A stretch of 64,000 bases of DNA from DASXTC01 sp036505635 (GCA_036505635.1 DASXTC010000053.1:150155-214154); one strand, 5' to 3'. Shown: positions 35,818 through 45,169, counted from the stretch's first letter. Notes: generated by a model from the sequence alone, not told the origin. Translations and numbers: made by a program.

Positions 35818-35846
35818 TTGCCAACGGGCCCCCGCTGAGTCATACT
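35818..35846 (+). promoter_or_regulatory. Likely promoter of the heptosyltransferase gene
   Basis: TTGCCA (35818-35823) and CATACT (35841-35846) are 17 bases apart. The start would be near 35853, which excludes the upstream TTG at 35846 as a translation start and supports initiation further down. Confidence 0.45.
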
Positions 35847-35926
35847 TGGGCCTCGACGGGCACGAACCTGCCGGCTGGAACGGGTCCGCGGGTCATGTCT
35901 GGTCCGTCCACGGGGAGGGTGCGGCG

Positions 35927-37120
35927 CTGAAGATCCTTCTGATCCGCCTGTCGGCCGTCGGAGACGTGGTCCGCACGCTCCCCGCCCTGACGTGCCTGCG
36001 GCGCGCCTATCCGTCGGCCCACATCACCTGGGCCGTCGAGGAGCCCTCGCGAGAGATCCTCCAGGATCAGCGGGACCTCGACGAGACGCTGGTCTTCCCC
36101 CGCAAGGCGCTCTCGCGCGCCCTGCTCCACCCGTCCGAGCTGACCGCAGCCTGCGGCGCCCTGAGCCTCTTCACCGCCTCGCTCAAGGACGCCCGCTTCG
36201 ATCTGGTCATCGACTTCCAGGGAACCCTCAAGAGCGGGCTGATGGCCTGGCTCACCGGAGCCGCTCGTCGAGTGGGGCCGGGCCGCGGGCACGCGCGCGA
36301 GATGTCCTACCTGTTCCAGACCGACCGCGTGCGGCTCGGGGAGCGCGCGTTGACCCGGGTCGAGCGGGCGCTCGCTCTGGTCGCGCACCTCGGCGTCGAC
36401 ATCTCGGACGCGACCTCCGAAATCCCCGAGCGCCCGGAGGACGCCGCCTACGTCGAGAGCTTCCTGTCGACGCTGGCCACACCCAGGCTGCGCGAGCGCT
36501 CCGGACCCCCCGCGGTCCTCTTTCCGGGGACGAGCCGCACCCAGGCCTACAAGCGCTATCCACCGGCGCAGTTCGCCCGCGCCGCCGATCTCCTCGCCGA
36601 GCGCACCGGCTGTCCGGTGGTCGTCGCGTGGGGGCCCGGCGAGGAGCGGATCGCCGGCGAGGTGGTCTCCGCCATGAGATCCCCCGCCACGCTCGCCCCC
36701 TCGATGACGCTCGGCCAGCTCACCTCTCTCATCCGGCGCTCGCGGATCTTCCTGGCCGGCGATACGGGGCCGATGCACATCGCCTGGACGGTCGGCACCC
36801 CGGTGGTGGCGATCTACGGACCGACCGATCCCGAGCTGAATCGGCCCGGGGGCCTCCACAGCGCCACGGCCTACGAGAAGGTTTTCTGCAGCCCGTGCCG
36901 CAACCGCGGATGCATCGCGCGCACCTGTCTGGAGCACCTTCCCCCGGAGAAGGTCGCCGACTCCGCGCTCGGCGTGCTGCGCCAGGTCGAGGCCGCGCGG
37001 CCCGACCGGGGGCTCGCCGGACCCGAGGGCCCGCGGGGACCGGGCGCGTCGGGCAGGAACCGCGTCTCCTACGAGACGATGGGTCCGGGGTCGCGCCCGG
37101 GCCGCGGCATCACGGAGTAG
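35927..37120 (+). CDS. waaC: Heptosyltransferase I-like (glycosyltransferase family 9)
   Basis: It adds heptose to the Kdo of the LPS inner core at the cytoplasmic face of the membrane. GT9 motifs are KILLIRLSAVGDVV at the N-terminus, VIDFQGTLKS, LFPGTSR and the FLAGDTGPMHIA sugar-nucleotide loop. The family begins with MRILIVRLSALGD; here the matching residue is encoded by CTG at 35927, seven bases after GGGGAGGG (35912-35919). No ATG or GTG is available nearby in frame, so a CTG start is proposed. The last 50 residues are a Pro/Gly/Arg-rich tail. Confidence 0.85.
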   Translation: MKILLIRLSAVGDVVRTLPALTCLRRAYPSAHITWAVEEPSREILQDQRDLDETLVFPRKALSRALLHPSELTAACGALSLFTASLKDARFDLVIDFQGTLKSGLMAWLTGAARRVGPGRGHAREMSYLFQTDRVRLGERALTRVERALALVAHLGVDISDATSEIPERPEDAAYVESFLSTLATPRLRERSGPPAVLFPGTSRTQAYKRYPPAQFARAADLLAERTGCPVVVAWGPGEERIAGEVVSAMRSPATLAPSMTLGQLTSLIRRSRIFLAGDTGPMHIAWTVGTPVVAIYGPTDPELNRPGGLHSATAYEKVFCSPCRNRGCIARTCLEHLPPEKVADSALGVLRQVEAARPDRGLAGPEGPRGPGASGRNRVSYETMGPGSRPGRGITE

Positions 37121-37147
37121 GCCCGTTCCCACCCGCTGGGGCTCCAA

Positions 37148-38227
37148 ATGATCGAACCCGACTCGATCCGCCGGATCATGGTGCGCGCCAACAACTGGAT
37201 CGGCGACGTGGTGATGATCTCTCCGTCGCTGAAGGCGCTGCGAGAGACCTACCCGCAGGCGCGCATCGAGGTGGTCGCCCGACCTCACGTCGCCGGCTGC
37301 TTCAGGGATCACCCGTGGGTCGACGAGGTCGTGCTGCATGAGCCGCGCGGACGGCATCGCGGCGCGCTGGGGTTCCGGCGCCTCACGCTCGAGCTCAGGC
37401 GGAGGCGCTACGATCTCGCGGTCCTCTTCCAGAAGGCGTTCGGCGCGGCGCTGATGGCCTGGATGGCGAAGGTCCCCCGCCGCGTCGGCTTCGACACCGA
37501 CATGCGGGCGGCGCTCCTGACCCACGCCGTGCCGGAGACCGGGGAGGAGCGCGCCCTCCACCACGTGGACTACTTCATGCGCGTAGCGCGCGCGGCGGGC
37601 TGTCGCATGGACGATCTTCCGCGTCGCGTCTATTTCCACCTTGACGACGAGAGCCGCGCCTTCGCCGACCGCTTTCTTTCAGCGGCCGGCGCCGGGCGTT
37701 TCCCGCTTCTGGCGGCCTTCGCGACCGGAGCCTCCAAGGGGCCGCGCGCGTGGCACGCCGACAGGTTCGCGGTGCTCGCGCGCGACCTGGCCCGCGAGCG
37801 CGGAGCGGGGATCCTCGTGGTGGGAGGCCCTGGCGATCGGGCCGAGTCCAGTAAGGTGCTCGACGCAGCGGCGGGGTCGGGCATCGACGCCGTCGGCGGC
37901 ACGACGGTGCGGCAGATGGGCGCGCTCATCGAGAGATGCAGCGTCTTCGTTGGCAACGACAGCGGTCCGATGCACGTCGCGGCGGCGCTCGACGTGCCCG
38001 TACTGGCGATCTTCGGCCCGGGGAGCCCGGCGAAGACGGCCCCCTACATGCCTCCGGACCGCTTCGTCGCCTTGACTCGGGGCTTCCACTGCTCGCCTTG
38101 CCGGCAGGATTTCTTCCGCGAATGCGATCCGGCCCCCTCGATGAAGCCGATGTGCCTCGAGACGGTCACGGTGAGGCAGGCGGCCGTCGGCCTCAACGCC
38201 CTTCTCGAGCGCTCGAGCGTGGTGTGA
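37148..38227 (+). CDS. waaF: Heptosyltransferase II-like (glycosyltransferase family 9)
   Basis: It adds the second heptose to the inner core. The 359 residues contain MVRANNWIGDVVMISP, the WaaF-type counterpart of the GT9 start, plus FATGASKGPRAWHADRF and FVGNDSGPMHVAAALDVP. It follows the first heptosyltransferase by 27 bases, and the pair forms an LPS core unit. Its 3' end overlaps the convergent kinase gene by 35 bases. Confidence 0.9.
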   Translation: MIEPDSIRRIMVRANNWIGDVVMISPSLKALRETYPQARIEVVARPHVAGCFRDHPWVDEVVLHEPRGRHRGALGFRRLTLELRRRRYDLAVLFQKAFGAALMAWMAKVPRRVGFDTDMRAALLTHAVPETGEERALHHVDYFMRVARAAGCRMDDLPRRVYFHLDDESRAFADRFLSAAGAGRFPLLAAFATGASKGPRAWHADRFAVLARDLARERGAGILVVGGPGDRAESSKVLDAAAGSGIDAVGGTTVRQMGALIERCSVFVGNDSGPMHVAAALDVPVLAIFGPGSPAKTAPYMPPDRFVALTRGFHCSPCRQDFFRECDPAPSMKPMCLETVTVRQAAVGLNALLERSSVV

Positions 38228-39083
38228 GCGTCCGGGTCCGGCCCGTCCTCCACGCCAGCCGGTGCATGAAGAGCGACGCGCGGTACCGGCCCGCCGCCTC
38301 GAGATACTTGCGGACCTCGCCGCGCTCGCGGTTCGCGTAGGCTCTCAGGAAGAGGACCACCTCGCGGGACCGGCGGCGCGGGTCCGGGTCCGGAAGCCAC
38401 TTCTGAGCGGAGCGATAGAGTCGCACGAGGTTGCGGAGGCGGGGTCTGAAGAGCAGAACCCTTCCCAGCTCCGAACGCCCGTTGTCGATGAGCAGGGCCC
38501 CGTGCTCGCCTCTCCCGGACTTCGTGATCAGGATGTTGCCCAGATTCAGATCGCCGTGCTCCATGCCGCGGTCATGCGCCCTGCGGATCCCTTCCGCCGC
38601 GGCCGTGAGGACCGCCCGCCGTTCCGGCACCGAGCTCGTCGAGGAGAGCCGCTCCATCATGTTGAGGGCGCCCGGGACCTTGATGGCGGCGGAATACGCG
38701 CGTCTGTAGGAGGCCAGACGCCCGGGCCCCTCGGGCGCGGCCATCGCGAAGGCGAGCTGCCCCACGGGGACCCCCTTCTTCCACGCTCTCTCGGAGACGA
38801 CGACCTCCAGGATCGCGTGATAGTCGCTCCTGTACGTGTCGCCCCTGAACTTGCGGTAGAGCCCGCCCCTGAGCTGCTTCTTGAGGATGATGCTCTCGCC
38901 CCCCTCCCCGGGAAGCTCGACACGGGGTCCGCGCCCCTCCATCGCTCCAGGCTGCGCGGCACCGGCCAGGATCGTCTCGGGATCGCGGCTCGCCACATCG
39001 AGAGCGATCTTGAGATAGACGGGTCGCGTCACGATGTAGAAGCCGTGGGCCCGCGTCTCCATGAACCCGGTCGGGATCTCCAA
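38193..39083 (-). CDS. Kdo kinase-like LPS core kinase
   Basis: This 296-residue protein of the lipopolysaccharide kinase family (KdkA/WaaP-like) has a protein-kinase-like fold. The catalytic loop HGDLNLGNIL and the metal-binding Asp in ALLIDNGRSELG are visible, as is the upstream IILKKQLRGGLYRKFRGD region carrying the ATP-binding lysine. It should phosphorylate Kdo or heptose in the inner core, which fits the heptosyltransferases next to it. It converges on waaF with a 35-base overlap of coding ends. Confidence 0.82.
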   Translation of the reverse strand: MEIPTGFMETRAHGFYIVTRPVYLKIALDVASRDPETILAGAAQPGAMEGRGPRVELPGEGGESIILKKQLRGGLYRKFRGDTYRSDYHAILEVVVSERAWKKGVPVGQLAFAMAAPEGPGRLASYRRAYSAAIKVPGALNMMERLSSTSSVPERRAVLTAAAEGIRRAHDRGMEHGDLNLGNILITKSGRGEHGALLIDNGRSELGRVLLFRPRLRNLVRLYRSAQKWLPDPDPRRRSREVVLFLRAYANRERGEVRKYLEAAGRYRASLFMHRLAWRTGRTRTLTPRSSAREGR

Positions 39084-39233
39084 TCATTCCTCCAGCAAGA
39101 AGGACGGCACCAGGGGGACGGAGTGGATCCACCCTCCTGAGGGGCCCTCGTGAGAGAGCCGTCTGCCCGCGCCGGGCGCGCGCGCAGGCGTGCCCGAAAC
39201 AGAGTGGATCCGCTCCGGCCCCCCGACGCGACG

Positions 39234-40361
39234 CTATCGGACGAGACGGAAGTATAACTCTTCGGTCCTGTCCACCATCGCCTGCACGCCGTATCGCTGG
39301 ACCTTGAGGCTTCCGGAGCGCCCCAGCTCGCGCGCGAAGGCAGGATCGCGCTGCAGCCTCATGATGTTGAGAGCGAGCCCCTCCGGGTCGGCCGCCGGGG
39401 CGATCAACCCATGCTTTCCATTGTCGATGATCTCGCGGATCCCCATGAGGTCGGTGGCCACCACCGGCACTCCCATCGCCATCGCCTCGCGCAGCGAGAG
39501 CGGAAAGGCGCCCCCCGAGAGGGCCGGATGGACGAAGACGTCGAGCGCGGCCAGCACCTCGAGCACCTCATCGCGCCACCCCGTGAAAATGACGGCATCC
39601 GCCATGCCGCTTCGCCGCACCGCCGCCTCCAGATCGGCGCGGCACGGACCCTCGCCGGCGATGACGAGCCTGAAGGTCCCGTCCGAGGAAGGAGCCCACC
39701 CCTCCCGGATCCTGCGGCCCGCCTCGATGAGGTCCGCGATCCCCTTCTCCTTCCTCAGGCTGACGACGGTGCCGGCCACGAAGTCGCTCGCGCCCAGCCC
39801 GAGCGCCCCGCGGGAAGCCTCCCGCAGCCCCCGCATCACGGCCGGCGCCACCGTGAAACGCGCGAGATCGACGGCTGTGTGGATCACCGCGATGCGCTCC
39901 TCCGAGATCCCGGCCCGCACCAGCGCCGACCACACCCACTCGGACACCGCGATGAATCGGGCGACCCGGCCCACCGGGGTGCCGGCCGGAAGAACCCTGT
40001 CGCCGTATCGGACGTCGCCGCGCACGGTCAGGACACCGGGCGGACCCTTCACGCCGAGGCTGGCCCATCGCAGCTCCTTGAGGGCGGCCGCGTCGTGCAG
40101 GTGAGCGACGTCCCACGGGTGCAGCCCGATGAGACGGCGCAGCGCTGCGAGACGCGCGGCCCAGCCGGACGGAAGGGGGAAGAGCTCGATCCCCATCCCC
40201 TCGGCTCGCCGGGCGAGCGTGGAGCCGGCGAGGGCGGCGACCACCGGGTGGTGCCCCTTGGCCGCGAGCCCGGTGGCGAGCGCCTCCGCCTGCATCTGCC
40301 GGCCCCCCCACCGCAGGCCCGACACCACGTGCATCACCCTCAGCGCCCGGGTCGCCTTCAT
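39234..40361 (-). CDS. Glycosyltransferase family 4 protein
   Basis: This 375-residue GT-B fold enzyme has an N-terminal VMHVVSGLRWGGRQMQ, where the GGRQ loop is typical of GT4. The C-terminal nucleotide-sugar domain shows GTVVSLRKEKG, VIAGEGPCRADLE and the EX7E-like LSLREAMAMGVPVVATDLMGIREII. It probably adds a sugar to LPS or another surface glycan; donor and acceptor cannot be read from sequence. It begins 3 bases after tatC, so it is likely cotranscribed with tatBC. Confidence 0.85.
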   Translation of the reverse strand: MKATRALRVMHVVSGLRWGGRQMQAEALATGLAAKGHHPVVAALAGSTLARRAEGMGIELFPLPSGWAARLAALRRLIGLHPWDVAHLHDAAALKELRWASLGVKGPPGVLTVRGDVRYGDRVLPAGTPVGRVARFIAVSEWVWSALVRAGISEERIAVIHTAVDLARFTVAPAVMRGLREASRGALGLGASDFVAGTVVSLRKEKGIADLIEAGRRIREGWAPSSDGTFRLVIAGEGPCRADLEAAVRRSGMADAVIFTGWRDEVLEVLAALDVFVHPALSGGAFPLSLREAMAMGVPVVATDLMGIREIIDNGKHGLIAPAADPEGLALNIMRLQRDPAFARELGRSGSLKVQRYGVQAMVDRTEELYFRLVR

Positions 40362-40364
40362 TTC

Positions 40365-41138
40365 TTATGTGCCTGGAGGGGCCGGCGGCGCAGGCGGGGC
40401 CGTGGCGCGGGGCAGGAAGATCCACGAGACGAGCATGCCGGCCAGGTAGAGGAGCGTCATCGGGATGCCGACCAGCATCATCGAGAAGACATCGGGGGGC
40501 GTCACGATGGCGGCGATGAACCAGATGCCGAAGAAGGCGTATCCGAAGTACTGCCACAGGAAAGCGGGCGTCACGATGCCGACGCGGGTCAGGAAGAAGA
40601 TGACCACCGGAAGCTCGAAGACCCCACCGGTGGCGAGGATCATCTGCATCACGAAGGAGAAGACCTCCTTGATCGTGATGATCGGCTGGAACCCGGCCTC
40701 GCTGCCCAGCCCGATGAAGTACTGGCAGGCGTACGGGACGATGACGTAGTAGGCGAAGACCGCTCCCAGGAAGAAGAAGCCCGAGGCGACCACCACGAAC
40801 GGCACGACCCACTTCTTCTCGCGCGAATAGAGGCCGGGCGAGATGAAGAGCCAGAACTCGATCAGCGCGTAGGGCAGGCCCACGAAGATGGCGGTGAAGA
40901 TCGACAGCTTGGTGTACAGCATGAAGGGGTCGGAGATCCCGGTGTAGGCGAGGCGCGCCCCTTCGGGCAGGGCCGCCTTCACGGGGATGACGAGGAAATC
41001 ATAGATGTAGCCCGAGGCGGGCCACGACCCGAAGAAGGCCATCACCAGGACGATCACGATCCTCAGGAGCCTGGTCCGCAGCTCCTCCAGGTGCTGGAGG
41101 AACGACATGCGATTGGGGTCAGCTCCTCCGAGAGACAT
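40365..41138 (-). CDS. tatC: Twin-arginine translocase subunit TatC
   Basis: TatC is the multispanning receptor for twin-arginine signal peptides. In 257 residues it has six transmembrane helices, the N-terminal SFLQHLEELRTRLL motif with the key glutamate, the LFISPGLYSREKK loop and the FELPVVIFFL segment. A Pro/Ala tail ends the protein. It overlaps tatB by 20 bases. Confidence 0.96.
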   Translation of the reverse strand: MSLGGADPNRMSFLQHLEELRTRLLRIVIVLVMAFFGSWPASGYIYDFLVIPVKAALPEGARLAYTGISDPFMLYTKLSIFTAIFVGLPYALIEFWLFISPGLYSREKKWVVPFVVVASGFFFLGAVFAYYVIVPYACQYFIGLGSEAGFQPIITIKEVFSFVMQMILATGGVFELPVVIFFLTRVGIVTPAFLWQYFGYAFFGIWFIAAIVTPPDVFSMMLVGIPMTLLYLAGMLVSWIFLPRATAPPAPPAPPGT

Positions 41139-41502
41139 CCGCGGTCCCCTGGCCTTCCCCCTCCCCCGGCGCCCCGGGTTCTACCGGAGTCCCCTGGGGG
41201 GCCGGCCCGGCGGCCTCGCGCACGATCCTCGCGGCTTCCTCCTCGAGATCGGGAATCAGCCCGGCCGCATCCTTCAGGAGGTCGCCGCCGACCGCCTTCT
41301 GGATCGTGCGGGTCGTCTCCCGGACCTCCTCGAGGTTGACCTCCCGTTCGATGGAGGTCCTCAGCTCCATGGCGGCGCGGCGAAATTCCACCATCGCCTT
41401 GCCCAGCGTCCGGCCGATCTCGGGGAGTCGCCTGGGGCCGAACACCAGCAGGCCGATGATGGCCAGCACGAGCATTTCGAACCCGCCGATAGAGCCGAAC
41501 AT
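41119..41502 (-). CDS. tatB: Twin-arginine translocase subunit TatB/TatA
   Basis: This 127-residue protein has a short N-terminal transmembrane helix (LAIIGLLVFGP), the hinge and amphipathic helix RRLPEIGRTLGKAMVEFR, and a long acidic then Pro/Gly-rich tail. FGPRRLPEIGR and its place before tatC favour TatB over TatA; in some bacteria a single protein does both jobs. It is divergent from the processing protease gene. Confidence 0.88.
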   Translation of the reverse strand: MFGSIGGFEMLVLAIIGLLVFGPRRLPEIGRTLGKAMVEFRRAAMELRTSIEREVNLEEVRETTRTIQKAVGGDLLKDAAGLIPDLEEEAARIVREAAGPAPQGTPVEPGAPGEGEGQGTADVSRRS

Positions 41503-41619
41503 CCTGTCCTCTCATGGGGTTGGGTCAGCAAGCCAGGGGGCCCGCCGAGCCTCGTTCCTCGACAGGTCCCACATAGCGTAGTATATTTCGCCCCGATTCC
41601 CGGCATCCGGAGGTGGCTT

Positions 41620-43206
41620 CTGAGACGGCGATTGCTGTATCTGGGGGGGGCGCTGGTCGTCCTCATCTGCCTCGCGGCCACCCGCAACTCCCCCCGGCTG
41701 ACCGCTGCCACCAACGAGCAGGATGCCTCCCTCCAGACCTTCACGCAGATCTTCGACCTGGTCGAGCAGAGGTACGTCGACAAGCCCGACTCCCAGGAGC
41801 TGATCTACGGCGCCATCCGGGGAATGCTGTCCACGCTGGACCCGCACTCCTCCTTCCTCGATCCGAAGACCTTCCGCGAGATGAGGGAGGAGCAGCAGGG
41901 GTCATTCTCCGGGCTCGGCATAGTCATCTCTCTCAAGGGCGAGGACAAGGAGCTGACCGTCATCAGCCCGATCGAGGGGACCCCGGCCTACCGCGCCGGA
42001 ATCCGCGCGGGGGACTTCATCTCGCACATCGAGGGCACGCCGACGCAGGGGATCAGCATCGACGACGCCCTCGACAAGCTGCGCGGTCCGAAGGGCTCGA
42101 AGGTCACCATCACGATCCAGCGTGAGGGGTACGACCAGCCCCTCGAGTACACGCTGATCCGCGACGACATCCCGACCGTGAGCATCCCCTACGCCTACAT
42201 GCTGAGGCCGGGGATCGGCTACATCCGCATCAAGAATTTTACCCAGACGACCGACTCGGAGCTGCAGGACAAGCTCCAGATGCTGAAGTCGCAGGGCATG
42301 GAGAAGCTCGTCCTCGATCTGCGCTGGAATCCGGGCGGGCTCCTGGAGCAGGCCGTCAGGGTCTCCGACCGGTTCCTCAAGAACAACGCGATGATCGTCT
42401 ACACGAAGGGTCGGCTGCGGCGCGAGTCGGACCGCGAGTACCACGCCGTCGGCCGTTCGGAGAAGACCGACGTGCCGGTCATCGTGCTGGTGAACAAGGG
42501 GAGCGCGAGCGCCTCGGAGATCGTGGCCGGCGCCCTCCAGGATCACGACCGCGCCCTGGTGGTGGGCGAGACGACGTGGGGCAAAGGGCTGGTGCAGACC
42601 GTCTACCCGCTGGCCGGCGGCGCCGGGCTCGCCTTGACGACCGCCAAGTACTACACGCCCAGCGGGAGGTTGATCCAGCGCGACTACCACTCGTTCGAGG
42701 ACTACGTCGCGGGCAACAACGTCGCCCCCGAGGACCAGCGTGAGAGCCGCATGACCGACGCCGGGCGCAAGGTGCTTGGTGGAGGCGGCATCGCGCCGGA
42801 TGTCAAGGTCTCGCTCGTGGAGATCGGTCCATTCTGCGACATGCTCGAGCGCCGGACGGCCTTCTTCGACTACTCCGTCATCTACACCACCAACCACAGG
42901 ACACCGCCGTCCAGGACCGGCTTCACGGTGGGCGGCGACGTGATCGCCGACTTCAAGAAGTTTCTCGCGAAAAAGAAGATCGAGTACACGGAAAAGGACA
43001 TCCAGGACAACCTGGACTACATCAAGCTCGCCATCAAGGCCGAGGTCTTCGCCTACCACTTCGGCCTGGAGGAACGTCAGAAGGTGCTGGCCGAGAGGGA
43101 CGCGCAGATCCAGAAGGCGGTCGACCTCTTCCCGCTGGCGCAGAACGTCTCGACGGTGGCGATCCAGAGCACGCCGGAAGCGGTCGAGACGCCCAACAAG
43201 AACTGA
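41620..43206 (+). CDS. ctpA: C-terminal processing protease (S41 family)
   Basis: This exported serine protease has an N-terminal signal anchor (RRRLLYLGGALVVLICLAA), a PDZ domain (about 90-180) and an S41 catalytic domain. The catalytic Ser is in NKGSASASEIVAGAL and Lys in ETTWGKG. A C-terminal helical part follows. The open frame extends to 41107 through tatB in antisense, so the true start is internal. GGAGG at 41609-41613 sits 6 bases before CTG 41620, which opens directly into the anchor; no ATG, GTG or TTG fits the spacing. CTG initiation is therefore proposed. Confidence 0.88.
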   Translation: MRRRLLYLGGALVVLICLAATRNSPRLTAATNEQDASLQTFTQIFDLVEQRYVDKPDSQELIYGAIRGMLSTLDPHSSFLDPKTFREMREEQQGSFSGLGIVISLKGEDKELTVISPIEGTPAYRAGIRAGDFISHIEGTPTQGISIDDALDKLRGPKGSKVTITIQREGYDQPLEYTLIRDDIPTVSIPYAYMLRPGIGYIRIKNFTQTTDSELQDKLQMLKSQGMEKLVLDLRWNPGGLLEQAVRVSDRFLKNNAMIVYTKGRLRRESDREYHAVGRSEKTDVPVIVLVNKGSASASEIVAGALQDHDRALVVGETTWGKGLVQTVYPLAGGAGLALTTAKYYTPSGRLIQRDYHSFEDYVAGNNVAPEDQRESRMTDAGRKVLGGGGIAPDVKVSLVEIGPFCDMLERRTAFFDYSVIYTTNHRTPPSRTGFTVGGDVIADFKKFLAKKKIEYTEKDIQDNLDYIKLAIKAEVFAYHFGLEERQKVLAERDAQIQKAVDLFPLAQNVSTVAIQSTPEAVETPNKN

Positions 43207-43220
43207 GTCGCTGCACCTCC

Positions 43221-43595
43221 TCAGTCGTCCTCCCGGATCCTCCTCCCGCCCGAAGCGCGCTGCGTCTTGACGGCGGCGCGGACCTGCTTCTCCTTGAGCC
43301 TGCGCTCCCGCCCGCCCGCCGTCGCCCGCGTGGGGACGCGTTTCTTCCTCACCCGGCGCCGCTCGGCAAGCCTGAGCGCGAGCCGCTCCAGGGCCACGGC
43401 CTTGTTCTGATGCTGCGAGCGCCGTTCGGTGGCCACCACCACGATTCCGGTCGGCCTGTGAACGAGGCGCACACCCGACTCGCGCCGGTTGCGGTGCTGT
43501 CCGCCGGGGCCCGACGCGCGGAAGGTGGTGACGTCGCACTCGCTCAGGAGCTTGTCCAACGGATCCTCCCCGGGCGGTCTTTTCAAGGCTGGCAT
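43221..43595 (-). CDS. Release-factor-like GGQ protein
   Basis: This 124-residue protein carries only the catalytic domain of class I release factors: the GPGGQHRNRRESGVRL motif with GGQ, a following VHRPTGIVVV strand, then a long Lys/Arg-rich tail. Such small GGQ proteins hydrolyse peptidyl-tRNA on stalled ribosomes (ArfB, or the mitochondrial C12orf65 type). The RF-like HRNRRESGVRL favours the latter type over ArfB. It lies tail-to-tail with the processing protease. Confidence 0.85.
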   Translation of the reverse strand: MPALKRPPGEDPLDKLLSECDVTTFRASGPGGQHRNRRESGVRLVHRPTGIVVVATERRSQHQNKAVALERLALRLAERRRVRKKRVPTRATAGGRERRLKEKQVRAAVKTQRASGGRRIREDD

Positions 43596-43792
43596 TCACC
43601 CCGGACCTGCACCATAATATGGGCATCATGACAGACTTCCATCCCGCAAAGCTGGCCGCCCTCATGCTCATCACCATGGGCCGCGCCGAGTCCCACGATC
43701 CACCAGCGCGCTCCTGAACGGCCGTCCCCCGACATTCCTGATCTCCACACCGCTCGAAGACTCTTCACGGGACGACAGCCAGGAGGCGACCC

Positions 43793-45133
43793 ATGCTCGC
43801 ACCGGACAAGGCGATGGAAACGCTCAGGAAGTATCTGCTCGTCGACGGCTTCGACGTGCTGATCGATTTCGAAAAGAGCCGCGGCAACACGCTCGTGGAC
43901 GCCCGCAGCGGCCGGTCATGGCTCGACATGTTCTCGATGGTGGCGAGCCAGCCGCTGGGGTTCAACCATCCGGCGCTCACCGATGAGGCCTTCCTGCGCC
44001 ACATAGGCAAGGTGGCCGTGAACAACCCCACCAACTCGGACATCTACAACCCCCACGCGGCCGAGTTCGTGGACACGTTCATGAGGCTGGCGGCCCCCGC
44101 CTCCATGAAGCACCTCTTCCTGATCGCCGGCGGGACCCTGGGGGTGGAGAACGCCCTCAAGGTCGCCATGGACTGGAAGGTGCGCAAGAACTTCAAGAAG
44201 GGGCACAAGGAGGAGAAGGGGCACCAGGTCATCCACTTCAAGGAGTGCTTCCATGGCCGGTCGGGCTACGCGATGTCCCTGACCAACACCGACCCGGCCA
44301 AGACCAAATACTTCCCGAAGTTTCCATGGCCCCGTATCGTCAACCCCAGGATCACCTTCCCCCTGGAGGGGGAGAACCTGCGCGCCGTCGAGAAGCTCGA
44401 ATCCGAGGCGCTCGCGCAGATCAAGCAGGCGGTCCGTGACAACAAGGACGACATCGCCGCGCTGATCATCGAGCCGATCCAGGGAGAGGGCGGGGACAAC
44501 CACTTCCGCGGGGAGTTCTTCCGGGCCCTGCGGCAGGTGTGCGACGAGTCGGAGATCTTCCTCATCGTGGACGAGGTACAGACCGGCATCGGCTCGACGG
44601 GCCGCATGTGGTGCTACCAGCACTTCGGCTTCGAGCCGGACGCCATCACCTTCGGCAAGAAGACGCAGGTGTGCGGCACTCTGGTCGGGGCCCGCGTGGA
44701 CGAGGTCGAGAACAACTGCTTCACCGAGTCGTCCCGCATCAACTCGACCTGGGGCGGCTCCACCGTGGACATGGTGCGCGCGAGCCAGTACTTCAAGGTG
44801 ATCGAAAAAGAGGGCCTCGTCGCGCACGCCGCCACGCTGGGCGAGTATGCCCTGGCGCGGCTTCAGGAGATCCAGGTGGAGTTCACCGGCGCGATGGCCA
44901 ATGCCAGGGGCCGCGGCCTCTTCATGGCGATCGACCTGGTAGAGCCTGCCTTGCGGCCGGCGCTGCTCAAGAGGTGCTTCGACAACGGGATGCTGATCCT
45001 GCCGACCGGCTCGAAAGGGATCCGGTTCCGCCCAAGTCTGATCGTCACCAGGAAGGAGATCGATCAGGCGGTCGAAATCCTGGCGCGGTCGGCCCGTGAG
45101 GTGGGCGCGGGGAGGCCCGCCGTCGCCGTCTGA
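43793..45133 (+). CDS. lat: L-lysine 6-aminotransferase
   Basis: This class III PLP aminotransferase moves the epsilon-amino group of lysine to 2-oxoglutarate, giving an aldehyde that cyclises and leads to alpha-aminoadipate. The 446 residues match the LAT family, including NPTNSDIYNP, AGGTLGVENALK, EPIQGEGGDNHFRGEF, VDEVQTGIGSTG and ITFGKKTQVCG with the PLP lysine at 289 or 290. GGAGG precedes the ATG. It stands alone with its own terminator; no partner aldehyde dehydrogenase is nearby. Confidence 0.93.
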   Translation: MLAPDKAMETLRKYLLVDGFDVLIDFEKSRGNTLVDARSGRSWLDMFSMVASQPLGFNHPALTDEAFLRHIGKVAVNNPTNSDIYNPHAAEFVDTFMRLAAPASMKHLFLIAGGTLGVENALKVAMDWKVRKNFKKGHKEEKGHQVIHFKECFHGRSGYAMSLTNTDPAKTKYFPKFPWPRIVNPRITFPLEGENLRAVEKLESEALAQIKQAVRDNKDDIAALIIEPIQGEGGDNHFRGEFFRALRQVCDESEIFLIVDEVQTGIGSTGRMWCYQHFGFEPDAITFGKKTQVCGTLVGARVDEVENNCFTESSRINSTWGGSTVDMVRASQYFKVIEKEGLVAHAATLGEYALARLQEIQVEFTGAMANARGRGLFMAIDLVEPALRPALLKRCFDNGMLILPTGSKGIRFRPSLIVTRKEIDQAVEILARSAREVGAGRPAVAV

Positions 45134-45169
45134 CTGTGACGCGCCCATGAAGACTCCGGCACGAGGGAG

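Noticed and set aside
35840..37639. A 599-codon minus-strand frame opposite the heptosyltransferases
   Set aside because: Both GT9 genes on the plus strand are well supported by family motifs.
43628..43717. A 29-codon ORF just after a TAATAT hexamer, upstream of lat, as a possible leaderless leader peptide
   Set aside because: There is no -35 element, no ribosome site and no lysine-rich or regulatory codon pattern; it may be chance.
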